A stretch of DNA of 64,000 nt from an uncultured Pseudoteredinibacter sp. (lineage in GTDB: Bacteria > Pseudomonadota > Gammaproteobacteria > Pseudomonadales > Cellvibrionaceae), in assembly GCF_947500695.1 (NCBI RefSeq), contig NZ_CANMSS010000008.1:62001-126000 (forward strand), written 5' to 3'. A program made the position numbers and the translations under genes. Below the pieces are notes generated by a model. That model saw only the letters and a program-made list of their open reading frames with translations. It was not told the origin of the DNA and ran no database searches. Of the stretch, positions 50,584-61,434 are shown in pieces (the first letter of the stretch is position 1; the number at the start of each line of letters is the position of its first letter).

Positions 50584-50601
50584 TAATCTATAGCTAAAAT
50601 G

Positions 50602-50631
50602 AAAAAGGCCAGCAATATGCTGGCCTTTTTT
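50602..50631. terminator. Bidirectional terminator between yceI and cysN
   Basis: A perfect 13-bp stem (50602-50614 with 50618-50630) with a 3-base loop and A/T runs. It serves yceI and the convergent cysDN. Confidence 0.93.
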
Positions 50632-50670
50632 GTATCAATATAGAAAGGAGCTCAAAGAGCCCCACCCTAT

Positions 50671-52119
50671 TTATTTCTTTGCAATTGCTCTCAGATCAAT
50701 CGCTTGCCAATGTGGAAAATGCTTTCGTACTAGAGCATTTAATTCCAACTCGAATTCAGAGAATTCCTGTTGTTGTGAAATTGCCTCGCCTTCTAGCAAT
50801 TCAGTTACCATGCCTGCGCCTACGGTAATATTACTAAGGCGATCGATCACGATAAAAGCGCCAGTGGCACGATTAACTTGATAGGCATCAGCAACAACTG
50901 CTTGCTCCAATTGCACATCAACTAGGGCGATGTCGTTTAAGGCAAGCTCACCGGCAGCAAGCTGCTCTTGGGTATTTACATCAATGCGGTGAGCAATATC
51001 GCTGATACTCCCTGGGCTTACTTTACTGGCGAATTTAAATAAGTACTCGCGCCCTGGCTGCAGTGCACCTTCTGCCATCCAAACCAAGTGCGCTTTTAAG
51101 CGATTGCTTTGAATACTGTCGCCATCAGTATCGGCTTTAACAAGGGTATCACCACGGGAGATATCAATTTCATCTTCTAGGGTAATGGTAATCGCTTCAC
51201 CGGCGAAGGCTTGGCTTGGTGAATCACCGTGCACCACGATTTCTTTTACCTTGCTTTGCTTACCCGAAGGAAGAGCTTTTAAGCTATCGCCCACAGCGAC
51301 TTGCCCCGAAGCCACGGTACCGCAGAAGCCACGAAAATCGAGATTTGGACGGTTTACATATTGCACAGGGAAGCGAAAATCTTCGAGGTTTTTATCTTCC
51401 GCAATAGATACCGACTCCAACACTTCCATTAAAGTTGGGCCTTGATACCAAGGGGTATTCTCACTGGCGTTAACAACATTATCGCCTTCCAAAGCCGACA
51501 TAGGAATGAACTGAATATCAGCGCCTTGCTCACCTTGAATACCAGCAAGCTCTTTGGAGAACTCCAGATAATCGCCCTTAATGGATTCAAAAACATCTTC
51601 ACTAAAATCTTTTAGATCCATTTTATTGACCGCGACCACCAAGTGCTTAATGCCCAGCAAAGAGGCAATATAACTGTGGCGACGAGTTTGAGGCATCACC
51701 CCATAGCGCGCATCAATAAGAATAACCGCTAGGTCACAAGTAGATGCTCCAGTGGCCATATTGCGAGTGTATTGCTCGTGCCCTGGGGTATCGGCAATAA
51801 TGTATTTGCGTTTGGCGGTTGAGAAATAACGGTAGGCCACATCAATAGTAATACCTTGCTCGCGTTCAGCCTGAAGGCCGTCGACTAGCAAAGCTAAATC
51901 AATTTTTTCGCCTGTTGTACCATGCTTTGAGGTATCGGCCTGCACAGCTTCTAATTGATCTTCATAGATCATTTTGCTGTCGTGTAGCAATCGACCAATT
52001 AAAGTCGACTTACCATCATCAACCGAGCCACAGGTTAGAAAACGAAGCAATTCTTTACGCTCATGCTGGGCAAGATAGGCGTGAATATCTTCTGCAATTA
52101 AATCGGATTGGTGGGACAT
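50671..52119 (-). CDS. cysN: Sulfate adenylyltransferase subunit 1 (GTPase)
   Basis: CysN hydrolyses GTP to drive formation of adenylyl sulfate by CysD. The 482-residue protein has the P-loop GSVDDGKST (about 31-39), DTPGHEQY and NKMD motifs, and the EF-Tu-like second and third domains. It has no CysC kinase domain at the C-terminus, so APS kinase, if present, is encoded elsewhere. Its ATG overlaps the cysD stop by one base (TAATG), so the two are coupled. Confidence 0.97.
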   Translation of the reverse strand: MSHQSDLIAEDIHAYLAQHERKELLRFLTCGSVDDGKSTLIGRLLHDSKMIYEDQLEAVQADTSKHGTTGEKIDLALLVDGLQAEREQGITIDVAYRYFSTAKRKYIIADTPGHEQYTRNMATGASTCDLAVILIDARYGVMPQTRRHSYIASLLGIKHLVVAVNKMDLKDFSEDVFESIKGDYLEFSKELAGIQGEQGADIQFIPMSALEGDNVVNASENTPWYQGPTLMEVLESVSIAEDKNLEDFRFPVQYVNRPNLDFRGFCGTVASGQVAVGDSLKALPSGKQSKVKEIVVHGDSPSQAFAGEAITITLEDEIDISRGDTLVKADTDGDSIQSNRLKAHLVWMAEGALQPGREYLFKFASKVSPGSISDIAHRIDVNTQEQLAAGELALNDIALVDVQLEQAVVADAYQVNRATGAFIVIDRLSNITVGAGMVTELLEGEAISQQQEFSEFELELNALVRKHFPHWQAIDLRAIAKK

Positions 52120-53039
52120 TAGAAATAACCCTCCTGTTTTTTCTTTTCCATCGAGCCTGAGCTGTCGTGATCGATGACACGGCCTTGACGTTCTGAAGTC
52201 GTCGTCAATAACATTTCCTGAATAATTTCAGGCAAGGTATTCGCCTCAGATTCCACCGCACCTGTGAGCGGATAACAACCTAGCGTACGGAAGCGCACCA
52301 TTTTTTCTTGCACTTCTTCGCCTTCTTCTAGTGGCATGCGATCATCGTCAACCATAATCAAGACACCATCGCGCTCAACCACAGGACGTTTTTCAGCCAA
52401 ATACAAAGGCACAATTGGAATCCCTTCCAAATGGATATATTGCCAGATATCTAGCTCTGTCCAATTCGACAATGGGAAAACGCGAATACTCTCGCCTTTA
52501 TCAACTTTGCCGTTATAAATATTCCACAACTCAGGACGCTGATTCTTAGGGTCCCAGCGGTGATGTTTATCGCGGAAGGAATAAACACGTTCTTTTGCGC
52601 GGGACTTTTCCTCGTCGCGGCGCGCACCACCGAATGCTGCATCGAAACCGTATTTATCGAGGGCCTGCTTTAGAGATGCCGTCTTCATAATATCGGTATG
52701 CTTAGCACTGCCGTGAGTGAAGGGGCCCACTCCCATATCTACACCTTCCTGATTGATATGGACAATCAAATCCCAACCTAGGTCTTTAACGCGCTGATCG
52801 CGAAACTCAATCATCTCGCGAAATTTCCAGGTGGTATCCACATGCATCAATGGAAACGGCGGTTTGCCTGGGTAGAAGGCTTTCATCGCCAAGTGCATCA
52901 TTACAGCGGAATCTTTACCCACTGAATAGAGCATTACGGGGTTATCAAACTCCGCGGCTACTTCGCGGATAATATGAATACTCTCCGCTTCTAACTGTTT
53001 TAAGTGCGTCAATTGCGCTTTAGAGGCTGCTTCGGACAT
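52119..53039 (-). CDS. cysD: Sulfate adenylyltransferase subunit 2
   Basis: CysD forms adenylyl sulfate from ATP and sulfate, the first step of sulfate assimilation. The 306-residue protein (from the ATG at 53039, [10 protein letters not shown]; a TTG 15 bases earlier is less likely) has the PP-loop [13 protein letters not shown], and the conserved [13 protein letters not shown] and [15 protein letters not shown] segments. It is the first gene of cysDN. Confidence 0.97.
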   Translation of the reverse strand: MSEAASKAQLTHLKQLEAESIHIIREVAAEFDNPVMLYSVGKDSAVMMHLAMKAFYPGKPPFPLMHVDTTWKFREMIEFRDQRVKDLGWDLIVHINQEGVDMGVGPFTHGSAKHTDIMKTASLKQALDKYGFDAAFGGARRDEEKSRAKERVYSFRDKHHRWDPKNQRPELWNIYNGKVDKGESIRVFPLSNWTELDIWQYIHLEGIPIVPLYLAEKRPVVERDGVLIMVDDDRMPLEEGEEVQEKMVRFRTLGCYPLTGAVESEANTLPEIIQEMLLTTTSERQGRVIDHDSSGSMEKKKQEGYF

Positions 53040-53121
53040 GGTCGTCTCTTTCAATTGCTATCTTTCATGCTATGCAGGCTGAATAATCTTCAGCTGGGAC
53101 GGGGCTCTTACAAAAGAACTG

Positions 53122-53141
53122 TACCCGCACCTAGGCGGGCA
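53122..53141 (-). terminator. Weak hairpin between tyrA-aroA and cysD
   Basis: CCCGC (53124-53128) pairs with GCGGG (53135-53139), with further outer pairs. It lies about 30 bases after the tyrA-aroA stop, with a TTCTTTT stretch behind it. Confidence 0.35.
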
Positions 53142-53168
53142 CATTATAGAAAATCTTTTACCGAAAGG

Positions 53169-55412
53169 TTAACGACTCTTTACTTCTAAGCTTATGCCGG
53201 AAGTCTGAGCCAATTCGACAAAAGTCGGGAAGGAAGTTGCAACATTCGCGGTATCATTCACCACGATGGTGTCGCTAGCGCGCAGGCCAGCAATGGTGAA
53301 GGACATGGCGATACGATGATCGTGATGACTTTCGACCTCGCCACCACTGAACACCTCAGTTTGAGCGCCCTTACCTTGGATAATAATACCGTCTTCAGTG
53401 GCCTTTGCATCGATACCTAAGCTCACCATACCGTCAGCCATTACCTGGATACGATCGCTCTCTTTCACCCGTAACTCTTCGGCCCCGGTCAATACGGTCT
53501 CGCCTTCAGCGCAGGCCGCCGCAATAAACAAGGCTGGAAACTCATCAATGGCTAGTGGCACCTGATCTTCTGGAATACGGATGCCTGTTAACGGCTGGTA
53601 GCGAATACGCACATCAGCCACGGGCTCACCACCCACTTCACGCTCATTGTGCAACGTTAGATCAGCACCCATCTGACGTAGAATATTTACCACACCCACA
53701 CGGGTTGGGTTCATACCAACATGCTGCAAAGTAACATCAGAGCCAGGAGCAATCGCGGCCGCCACCATAAAGAATGTCGCTGAAGAGATATCTGCCGGAA
53801 CTTCTATCTGACAAGCCGTTAACTTGCCGCCACCTTGCAAGCTAATACGATCACCTTCACGCTTCACCTCATAGCCAAAGCCACGCAGCATGCGTTCGGT
53901 ATGGTCACGAGTAGGCGCAGGCTCACTCACCGAGGTTTCTCCATCCGCGTATAAACCGGCCAACAAAACACAAGATTTCACCTGGGCACTGGCCATTGGC
54001 ATGTCGTAGTGAATTCCACTTAGACCTTTATTTGCACTCATTAGCATGGGCGGGCGACCATTTTCGGCGGTACCAACTTCAGCACCCATTTCACGAAGTG
54101 GTATGGCCACGCGATTCATTGGGCGCTTGTTTAGTGATACATCACCACTCATTTCGCTGGCAAACTGCTGTCCAGCCAAAATACCGGCCAATAAACGCAT
54201 AGAGGTACCGGAGTTTCCAACGTAAAGTTTGCCTGGAGGCGCCTCTAAACCATTTAAACCAACACCGTGGATGCGAACACGGCCTTGATCTGGCCCTTCA
54301 ATCACCACCCCCATATCTCGGAAGGCTTGCAAGGTTGCCAAGGCGTCTTCACCTTCTAGAAAGCCTTCCACCTCGGTTATTCCCTCGGCCAAGGAGCCAA
54401 GCATAATGGAGCGGTGCGAAATAGATTTATCACCTGGCACTCTTAAAGTCCCTTTAACACTGCCACCAGGTTTTACATGGTAATCGATAATATCTTGCTG
54501 TGAGTCTTGCATGGTTTGGGTATACGCTCTTTGTTCTAGTAGGGTCGTAAAATGATCGCGAGCAGCTTTCGCCCGTGTAAATACGCCCAATAAATGTTCG
54601 CTGTTTTCGCTTTCAATGGCATGACGCAGACGGTTTAAATTGTCTGAAAACATCGTCAAGGAATCTAAAATACTGCGCTTATTGGCCAGCATAATATCGT
54701 GCCACATCACCGGATCACTGGAGGCAATGCGAGTGAAGTCTCGAAAGCCACCGGCGGCATAACGGAATATATTTTCATTTTCCGAATCGTGAGCCAGGGT
54801 ATCCACTAAGGAATAAGCGATCACATGGGGCAAGTGGGAAGTCGCCGCCAGCACCTCATCATGCTCAGCCACATCCATTTCTAAGACCTCAGCCCCCACA
54901 GCCTGCCACAATTCACGGACCCGTCGAATATGCTCTTCGCCGGAATTAGCATGGGGGGTCAGAATGACGCGATGATCAATATAGAGTTCAGCATTAGCAG
55001 CCGTGACGCCACTTTTTTCAGCACCAGCAATGGGATGACCGGGCACTAACTGGCTGGGCAACTCCCCATAAACCTGCTGGGCAGCTTCGATAACGCTACC
55101 TTTAACACTGGCTCCATCGGTAATAGTAACCTCAGGGGATAACTTCGCTTTAATATCAGCCAAAGTGGCCTCAACCGCCAAAGTCGGCACGGAAACAAAA
55201 ACCACATCCCCTGCGCCTAAGGCAGGTTTGATATCAGCAAGATCAGTAAAAGCTTCATCGACAACAGCCAGCTCAACGGCATCAAGACAGGTTTGTTCCC
55301 GTCTAGCAATACCGATTACGGAATCGCAGAGAGATCGCTCTCGAGCTGCTTTCGCTAAACTGCCGCCGATTAAACCGATACCAATGACCACCAAACGTTT
55401 ACATTGGCTCAT
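53169..55412 (-). CDS. Prephenate dehydrogenase / EPSP synthase fusion
   Basis: This 747-residue fusion makes 4-hydroxyphenylpyruvate from prephenate (TyrA half, about 1-295) and 5-enolpyruvylshikimate 3-phosphate (AroA half, about 305-747). The TyrA half has the NAD motif GIGLIGGSLA (11-20) and HPIAGAEKSG. The AroA half has GDKSISHRS, GNSGTSMRLL, and KESDRI near the end. Such a tyrA-aroA fusion is known in Pseudomonas. It follows pheA by 23 bases, so it forms an aromatic amino acid operon. Confidence 0.97.
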   Translation of the reverse strand: MSQCKRLVVIGIGLIGGSLAKAARERSLCDSVIGIARREQTCLDAVELAVVDEAFTDLADIKPALGAGDVVFVSVPTLAVEATLADIKAKLSPEVTITDGASVKGSVIEAAQQVYGELPSQLVPGHPIAGAEKSGVTAANAELYIDHRVILTPHANSGEEHIRRVRELWQAVGAEVLEMDVAEHDEVLAATSHLPHVIAYSLVDTLAHDSENENIFRYAAGGFRDFTRIASSDPVMWHDIMLANKRSILDSLTMFSDNLNRLRHAIESENSEHLLGVFTRAKAARDHFTTLLEQRAYTQTMQDSQQDIIDYHVKPGGSVKGTLRVPGDKSISHRSIMLGSLAEGITEVEGFLEGEDALATLQAFRDMGVVIEGPDQGRVRIHGVGLNGLEAPPGKLYVGNSGTSMRLLAGILAGQQFASEMSGDVSLNKRPMNRVAIPLREMGAEVGTAENGRPPMLMSANKGLSGIHYDMPMASAQVKSCVLLAGLYADGETSVSEPAPTRDHTERMLRGFGYEVKREGDRISLQGGGKLTACQIEVPADISSATFFMVAAAIAPGSDVTLQHVGMNPTRVGVVNILRQMGADLTLHNEREVGGEPVADVRIRYQPLTGIRIPEDQVPLAIDEFPALFIAAACAEGETVLTGAEELRVKESDRIQVMADGMVSLGIDAKATEDGIIIQGKGAQTEVFSGGEVESHHDHRIAMSFTIAGLRASDTIVVNDTANVATSFPTFVELAQTSGISLEVKSR

Positions 55413-55435
55413 AGTAACCTCTTTACAGAATGCTT

Positions 55436-56563
55436 TTACAATACCGCTTCAGGGTATGAACCTAGTACACGAAGATCAGCGGCTTTAGCGCCTACTTCAT
55501 CCAAGGCTTTTTTCACTACGGCATCTTCGACATGACCAGCAAAATCGATAAAGAACACATAGTTCCAAGTGCCCGATGCCGCAGGGCGAGTTTCGACGCG
55601 GGTTAAATCGATACCGTAAATATGAAATGGCTGCAGCAAATCATGCAACGCACCTGGCTCGTTGCGCATAGCCACAACAACCGAAGTTTTATCTTTGCCG
55701 CTAGCAAGTACTTTTTGAGTACCAATAATTAAGAAACGGGTGGAGTTGTCCGGCTGATCTTCGATTTTTTCCGCATGTACTTTTAAGTCGTACAAATCGG
55801 CAGCCATCTGGCCAGCAATAGCCGCAGCATTCCACTCACCTTTTAAACGCTTCGCGGCATCAGCGTTACTACTAACCGCAATGCGCTCGGCATTTGGGTA
55901 ATGGGCATCTAACCATTTACGACACTGCGCCAAAGATTGCGAGTGGGAGTATATGCGCGTAATGCTATCGGTTTTGGTGACATCCGAAACCAATAGATGC
56001 TGGTGAATACGCAGCTCTACTTCACCACATATCTGCAGATTCGAGCCCATGAAATTATCAAGGGTGTGGTTTACAACACCTTCGGTAGAGTTCTCAACAG
56101 GAACAACGCCATAGTTGACCGCACCTGCTTCAACTTCACGGAATACTTCATCAATGGCCGAAAATGGCATAGCCACTGCAGAGTGGCCAAAATGCTTCAA
56201 AGCCGCCTGCTGGGTAAAGGTACCCTCAGGGCCAAGATAAGCAACCTTTGTAGGTTCTTCTAAGGCCAAACAAGCTGACATAATCTCGCGAAACAAGCGC
56301 GCCATTTCTTCATCATCAAGCGGGCCGCTATTCATCGCCATGGCTTTACGCAACACTTTGGCTTCACGCTCTGGACGATAATAAACTACGGACTCACTGC
56401 TTCCAGCTGCTTCTAATGCCGCCTTTTTAACATCGGCAACATTTTGAGCACAGCGTGCACGGTCGCTGATAAGCTGACAAATTTCATTATCGATACGATC
56501 GATTTCGTCGCGCAGCTGACTTAGCTGGGCTTCATTAGCGGGGTTATTTTCTTGCTCTGACAT
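55436..56563 (-). CDS. pheA: Chorismate mutase / prephenate dehydratase (P-protein)
   Basis: PheA turns chorismate into prephenate and then phenylpyruvate. The 375-residue protein has an N-terminal AroQ chorismate mutase domain (about 10-95, LRDEIDRIDNEI and YRPEREAKV), a prephenate dehydratase domain (about 105-280, YLGPEGTFTQ, NSTEGVVN, STRFLI) and a C-terminal ACT domain (about 290-370) for feedback by phenylalanine. The ACT motif VETRPA is close to the ESRP motif. Confidence 0.96.
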   Translation of the reverse strand: MSEQENNPANEAQLSQLRDEIDRIDNEICQLISDRARCAQNVADVKKAALEAAGSSESVVYYRPEREAKVLRKAMAMNSGPLDDEEMARLFREIMSACLALEEPTKVAYLGPEGTFTQQAALKHFGHSAVAMPFSAIDEVFREVEAGAVNYGVVPVENSTEGVVNHTLDNFMGSNLQICGEVELRIHQHLLVSDVTKTDSITRIYSHSQSLAQCRKWLDAHYPNAERIAVSSNADAAKRLKGEWNAAAIAGQMAADLYDLKVHAEKIEDQPDNSTRFLIIGTQKVLASGKDKTSVVVAMRNEPGALHDLLQPFHIYGIDLTRVETRPAASGTWNYVFFIDFAGHVEDAVVKKALDEVGAKAADLRVLGSYPEAVL

Positions 56564-56739
56564 GATATTTACTTTGCTATTGTTCGGCCAAAACCGTTTT
56601 GCTTAAGCCGTGATTTCTATGGGTTTTGCTTTCTATATTTCTATCTACATTTTCTAGCTGTAGTTTCTATCTATACACTCTATGATCACGCTGTAAATCA
56701 TTTTAATGACTTACAAATAACAGGCCATAGAATTTAAAT

Positions 56740-56766
56740 AGCCCGATCAGTCTTCACTGTCGGGCT
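56740..56766 (-). terminator. Probable gyrA terminator
   Basis: A 7-bp stem (56740-56746 with 56760-56766) with a 13-base loop lies 41 bases after the gyrA stop. It is followed on the minus strand by an AT-rich stretch. A better T run is on the opposite strand, so it may be partly bidirectional. Confidence 0.5.
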
Positions 56767-56807
56767 TTTTATTTTGCAGCGAGAGCTGGGCCATTAGGCC
56801 CAATTCC

Positions 56808-59381
56808 CTATTCTTCTTCAGCGCCAGACTCCTCTTCGTCTTCAGCATCAGATTCTTCAATGCGCTCTACTCCGATTAGGTGCTCACCTTCTTTCAATTT
56901 GATCATACGCACACCCTGGGTGTTACGGCTCATAACTGAAACTTCATCGGTACGAGTGCGAACCAAGGTACCCTGGTCAGAGATCAACATAATCTCATCA
57001 CCTTCAAATACCTGAACACCGCCCACTAAAGGACCGTTACGCTCGGTAACCTGCATAGCGATCACACCTTGGGTGCCACGACCTTTAGTTGGGAAATCGT
57101 CAACCTTGGTTTGCTTACCGTAGCCGTTTTCACTCAAGGTCATCACACGGCCACCGTCCTGCGGAATAACCATGGAAATAACAGTTTGACCTTCTTGCAA
57201 GCGGATTCCGCGAACACCACGAGAGGTACGGCCCATGGCACGAACATCAGATTCTTTAAAACGCGCAGCTTTACCCGCAGAAGATAGCAATAGCACATCA
57301 TTGCTACCTTCGGTAATCGCGGTGCCAACTAGCTCATTGCCTTCTTCTAAATCGATCGCGATCAAACCCGAGCTACGCGGACGAGAGAATTGGATAAGAG
57401 AGGTTTTCTTCACAGTACCATTGGCCGTGGCCATAAAGATAAAGTGATCTTCATCGTATTCTTTAACAGGCAGAATCGACGTAATACGCTCGTCATCTTC
57501 TAGTGGCAATAAATTCACCATTGGGCGACCACGCGATTGACGACCCGCCACTGGAATTTGATAAACCTTCAGCCAATACACTTTACCGGCATTGGTAAAA
57601 CACAAAATAGTATCGTGGGTGCTGGCAATCAAAAGATGTTCAACAAAATCTTCGTCTTTAACCGATGTAGCGGCCTTACCCATGCCGCCACGGCGCTGGG
57701 CTTGATAATCCGTCAGCGGCTGGGTCTTGGCATAGCCACCGTGAGAAATCGTAACAACACGATCTTCTTCGGCAATCAAATCTTCAACAGTGAGATCTTC
57801 CTGAGAATGCTGAATCGCGGTGCGACGCTCATCACCATAGTTAGAAACAACCTCTTGTAATTCTTCGCGAATCACTTCCATCAAACGGGTAGAGCTACCT
57901 AGAATTTCTAGGAACTCGGCAATCTGCTCTAAACGTTCTTTATATTCAGCCAGTAGCTTGTCGTGCTCCATACCGGTTAAGCGGTGTAGACGCAATTCCA
58001 AAATAGCTTGAGCCTGAGCTTCTGATAAATAGTATTTACCATCACGCAAGCCAAACTCAGGGCCTAGGCCTTCAGGCTTACAGGCACCCTGCTCTAGACG
58101 TTCAATAAAGTCGCCAATTTCGCTGGTTTCCCAACCGCGAGCCATCAATCCCTGCTTCGCTTCAGCGGGTGAAGGTGAGGATTTAATCAACTCAATGACT
58201 GGATCGATATTGGCAATAGCTACCGCCAAACCTTCCAGGATATGTCCACGCTCACGCGCTTTACGCAGTAAATAGACAGTGCGACGAGTAACCACCTCGC
58301 GACGATGCAGTACAAAATACTCCAACATCTGCTTAAGATTTAGTACTCGTGGCTGGCCATCAACCAATGCAACAATATTAATACCAAATACAGACTGCAA
58401 TTGTGTCTGTGCGTAAAGATTATTCAGCAAGACTTCGCCGGATTCACCACGCTTCATTTCAATAACAACGCGCAGACCGTCTTTATCCGACTCATCACGA
58501 AGACCGTCACTGGCAATACCTTCGATCTTCTTATCTTTAACCAGCTCGGCAATTTTCTCAATCAAACGCGCCTTATTCACTTGGTAGGGGATCTCGTGAA
58601 CAATAATGGTGTCGCGATTGGTTTTTTCGTTATGGATAACTTCGGCTTTGGCGCGCACATATATGCGACCACGACCGGTGCGATATGCTTGAACAATACC
58701 TGCGCGGCCATTAATAATGCCGGCGGTTGGGAAGTCTGGCCCCGGGATGATTTCCATTAGCTCATCGACATTAATTTCAGGATTGTCGATCAACGCCAAA
58801 CAACCATTTACCACTTCGGTAAGGTTATGGGGAGGAATATTGGTCGCCATGCCCACCGCAATACCGGATGAGCCATTCACTAATAGGTTAGGAACGCGAG
58901 TTGGCAATACCTCGGGAATTAATTCGGTATCGTCGTAGTTGGGTACATAGTCGACAGTTTCTTTATCGAGATCAGCCAGCAGATCATGGGACATCTTCTG
59001 CATGCGAATTTCGGTATAACGCATCGCTGCTGCGCCATCACCATCAATCGAGCCAAAGTTACCCTGGCCATCTACCAGCATATAGCGCAAAGAAAAAGGC
59101 TGAGCCATACGTACGATAGTGTCGTACACAGCAGAATCACCATGCGGGTGATATTTACCGATAACGTCACCGACCACACGAGCCGACTTTTTATAGGGCT
59201 TATTCCAATCATTGCCCAATTCATTCATGGCGAACAGCACGCGGCGGTGTACCGGCTTTAAGCCATCGCGTACATCAGGCAGTGCTCGCCCAACGATAAC
59301 GCTCATGGCGTAGTCCAAATAGGACTGCTTCAGTTCGTCTTCAATATTGATCGGTGATATATCTTTTGCCAAATCGCCCAT
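56808..59381 (-). CDS. gyrA: DNA gyrase subunit A
   Basis: GyrA is the strand-cutting subunit of DNA gyrase. The 857-residue protein has the catalytic Tyr in [10 protein letters not shown] (about 122) and the quinolone-resistance region [12 protein letters not shown] with the sensitive-type Ser and Asp at the usual positions. The C-terminal beta-pinwheel carries the GyrA-box QRRGGMGK and ends in an acidic tail. It is upstream of pheA. Confidence 0.98.
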   Translation of the reverse strand: MGDLAKDISPINIEDELKQSYLDYAMSVIVGRALPDVRDGLKPVHRRVLFAMNELGNDWNKPYKKSARVVGDVIGKYHPHGDSAVYDTIVRMAQPFSLRYMLVDGQGNFGSIDGDGAAAMRYTEIRMQKMSHDLLADLDKETVDYVPNYDDTELIPEVLPTRVPNLLVNGSSGIAVGMATNIPPHNLTEVVNGCLALIDNPEINVDELMEIIPGPDFPTAGIINGRAGIVQAYRTGRGRIYVRAKAEVIHNEKTNRDTIIVHEIPYQVNKARLIEKIAELVKDKKIEGIASDGLRDESDKDGLRVVIEMKRGESGEVLLNNLYAQTQLQSVFGINIVALVDGQPRVLNLKQMLEYFVLHRREVVTRRTVYLLRKARERGHILEGLAVAIANIDPVIELIKSSPSPAEAKQGLMARGWETSEIGDFIERLEQGACKPEGLGPEFGLRDGKYYLSEAQAQAILELRLHRLTGMEHDKLLAEYKERLEQIAEFLEILGSSTRLMEVIREELQEVVSNYGDERRTAIQHSQEDLTVEDLIAEEDRVVTISHGGYAKTQPLTDYQAQRRGGMGKAATSVKDEDFVEHLLIASTHDTILCFTNAGKVYWLKVYQIPVAGRQSRGRPMVNLLPLEDDERITSILPVKEYDEDHFIFMATANGTVKKTSLIQFSRPRSSGLIAIDLEEGNELVGTAITEGSNDVLLLSSAGKAARFKESDVRAMGRTSRGVRGIRLQEGQTVISMVIPQDGGRVMTLSENGYGKQTKVDDFPTKGRGTQGVIAMQVTERNGPLVGGVQVFEGDEIMLISDQGTLVRTRTDEVSVMSRNTQGVRMIKLKEGEHLIGVERIEESDAEDEEESGAEEE

Positions 59382-59907
59382 AAACGATCGCTTTCCTTAT
59401 TATGCCTATCTTGTCATGCCCGACTGCGGTAGTACGGTCACTCTTGTGGTCAGTCTTTGCTTGCGCATTAAGCCTTTTGTATTCGACATAGAACCACGTC
59501 GAATAGGGAAACGCTTAAAAATTAGGCAAAGGCTGCCTGGCTTAGTATTTACCTGCCATTTTCGCTTTATCGCCACCCCCAATTTCAGAAGCATTTAAGC
59601 CCCTTTAGCGGCGCGTCATTTGGCAGGCACATAAAGCCGTAAATCTTACCATAAAATCATGCACTTGGGGCATTTCTGGGGCGCTCAAGGTCATTTCCAA
59701 AGGAATCCCTAAAGATTTGATAAAATTGACATAATTCTACGCCCATGAGGGGCGTATAATGGCCCTCAAATGGCATAAAAATCGCCATACAAGCTGGCAG
59801 CCCACCTTCGCTGCAAGAACATCCTATAATGAAGCTATATACAACGAGCCTAACTTTTAGCGCTCGACCTAGGCATATACTTACAACAATGAGGTCGACC
59901 ACTTTTT
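59382..59907. other. Divergent region between gyrA and the MTA deaminase gene
   Basis: These 526 bases are non-coding and must hold both promoters. A 7-bp inverted repeat (TACGCCC and GGGCGTA, 59738-59756) overlaps a perfect TATAAT (59755-59760) on the plus strand, but no -35 lies at the right distance (a TTGACA at 59726-59731 is 23 bases away). The promoter call is therefore weak. Confidence 0.5.
59738..59760 (+). promoter_or_regulatory. TATAAT overlapped by an inverted repeat
   Basis: TACGCCC, 5 bases, GGGCGTA cover a perfect TATAAT -10 about 150 bases before the deaminase ATG. If the -10 is used, a protein bound here would block it. Confidence 0.3.
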
Positions 59908-61227
59908 ATGACACAGCCGATTGATACCCTTATTCAATGTCGCTGGCTAATCACAATGGATAGCGAGCGTCGCGTACTTGAGCACCACAGCATTGCTGTT
60001 AAAGACGGCAAAATTGCCGCTATCGTGCCAAATAGTGAAGCCGAAGATTTATACCAAGCCAATGAATGCATAAAACTTGAGCAACACATTGCCCTACCGG
60101 GCCTGGTGAACACCCACGGCCACCTGGCTATGAGCCTTTTACGGGGCTATGCCGATGACTACCCGCTACACGACTGGCTAAATGATCACATCTGGCCAGC
60201 GGAAGGTAAGTTTGTCAGTCACGAGTTTGTCGCCGATGGCGCTCGACTCGCAATGGCCGAAATGATTCGCGGTGGTACTACTGCATTTAGTGACAACTAC
60301 TTTTTCCCTGAAGCCGTAGCTGAAGTCTGCGCTGAGGTGGGCATGCGCGGCAGTTTATATAGCCCAATCCTTAATTTTCCAACCGCTTGGGGCAGCGGCC
60401 CTGAAGAAACCATTGCCAAAAGCTGTACGCTAATCGAGCAATATCAAGAACACGACTTGGTCAATATCGGTTTTGGCCCGCACGCACCTTACACCGTCAG
60501 CAACGAAGCGTTTTCTGAAATTGCCAAGCAAGAAGCCAAATACCAATGCGGCATCATGGTTCACCTGCAGGAAACACAAAAAGAAGTTGATGACTCGATT
60601 GAGCAATATGGCCAACGCCCCACCGAACGCCTACAGTCATTGGGTATTATGAATGAACGTACCCAGTGTGTTCATATGACCGCCGTTAGCGATGAAGACA
60701 TCAGCATTTTGCAAACCAGCAAGAGTCATGTGGTGCACTGTCCAGAATCCAACTTAAAACTTGCTAGCGGTTTCTGCCCAACAGAAAAGCTGCGCCAAGC
60801 CGGCGTAAACGTTTCTCTCGGAACAGATGGTGCCGCCAGCAATAACGATCTGGATATGCTCAGTGAAATGCGTACCGCCTCGATGCTAGCCAAAGCGGTC
60901 GATAACAATGCCAGCGCTTTAAAAGCAATGGACAGCGTGGCAATGGCAACCATTGATGGCGCCAAAGCACTCAATATCGATAGCCTTACTGGGAGCCTTG
61001 AAGTTGGTAAAGCTGCAGATATTGCTACCGTAGAGCTTAGCGCCTTAAATGCTTTACCCATGTATGACCCAGTAAGCTATTTGGTGTACACCAACTGCAG
61101 TCATCAGGTAAGCGATGTATGGGTAGCGGGCGAGCGACTATTAGCCGCTGGACTATTACAAACCATTGACGAGCAAGCTTTGCGCGAAAATGCAATGGAA
61201 TGGCAAGCCAAAATCAGCGCCGATTAA
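59908..61227 (+). CDS. mtaD: 5'-methylthioadenosine/S-adenosylhomocysteine deaminase (TRZ/ATZ family)
   Basis: This is a metal-dependent amidohydrolase that deaminates methylthioadenosine and related adenosyl compounds; its homologue near gyrA in Pseudomonas aeruginosa is known as an MTA deaminase. The 439-residue protein has the metal site HGHLA near residue 71, GPHAPYT (about 191-197), MVHLQET, and the LGTDGAASNNDLD motif. It is followed in related genomes by ubiG; here a CTERM-type gene lies in between on the other strand. Confidence 0.93.
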   Translation: MTQPIDTLIQCRWLITMDSERRVLEHHSIAVKDGKIAAIVPNSEAEDLYQANECIKLEQHIALPGLVNTHGHLAMSLLRGYADDYPLHDWLNDHIWPAEGKFVSHEFVADGARLAMAEMIRGGTTAFSDNYFFPEAVAEVCAEVGMRGSLYSPILNFPTAWGSGPEETIAKSCTLIEQYQEHDLVNIGFGPHAPYTVSNEAFSEIAKQEAKYQCGIMVHLQETQKEVDDSIEQYGQRPTERLQSLGIMNERTQCVHMTAVSDEDISILQTSKSHVVHCPESNLKLASGFCPTEKLRQAGVNVSLGTDGAASNNDLDMLSEMRTASMLAKAVDNNASALKAMDSVAMATIDGAKALNIDSLTGSLEVGKAADIATVELSALNALPMYDPVSYLVYTNCSHQVSDVWVAGERLLAAGLLQTIDEQALRENAMEWQAKISAD

Positions 61228-61245
61228 ACGCTGGGATAATGCAGT

Positions 61246-61277
61246 GCTAGCGAACTCGTATATCTCGGTTCGCTAGC
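61246..61277. terminator. Hairpin between convergent genes
   Basis: A perfect 10-bp inverted repeat (61246-61255 with 61268-61277) with a 12-base loop lies 19 bases after the deaminase stop. It lacks a T run and may act for either gene. Confidence 0.5.
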
Positions 61278-61434
61278 CTCACTAAACCATGTGTAAAATT
61301 TACAGCAATTACCAAACACTCAACTTAACCTCCCCCTCTCGCAGTACCTATCACCAATCACCGCTCCTTAAACGATTAAGCTGCTACCAAGCACTTTGCC
61401 GTGTTTAACTCTGCTTAAGAGCTATGTCTAAAGA

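Noticed and set aside
59110..59170. Quinolone-resistance changes in gyrA
   Set aside because: The region reads [12 protein letters not shown] with the usual sensitive Ser and Asp.
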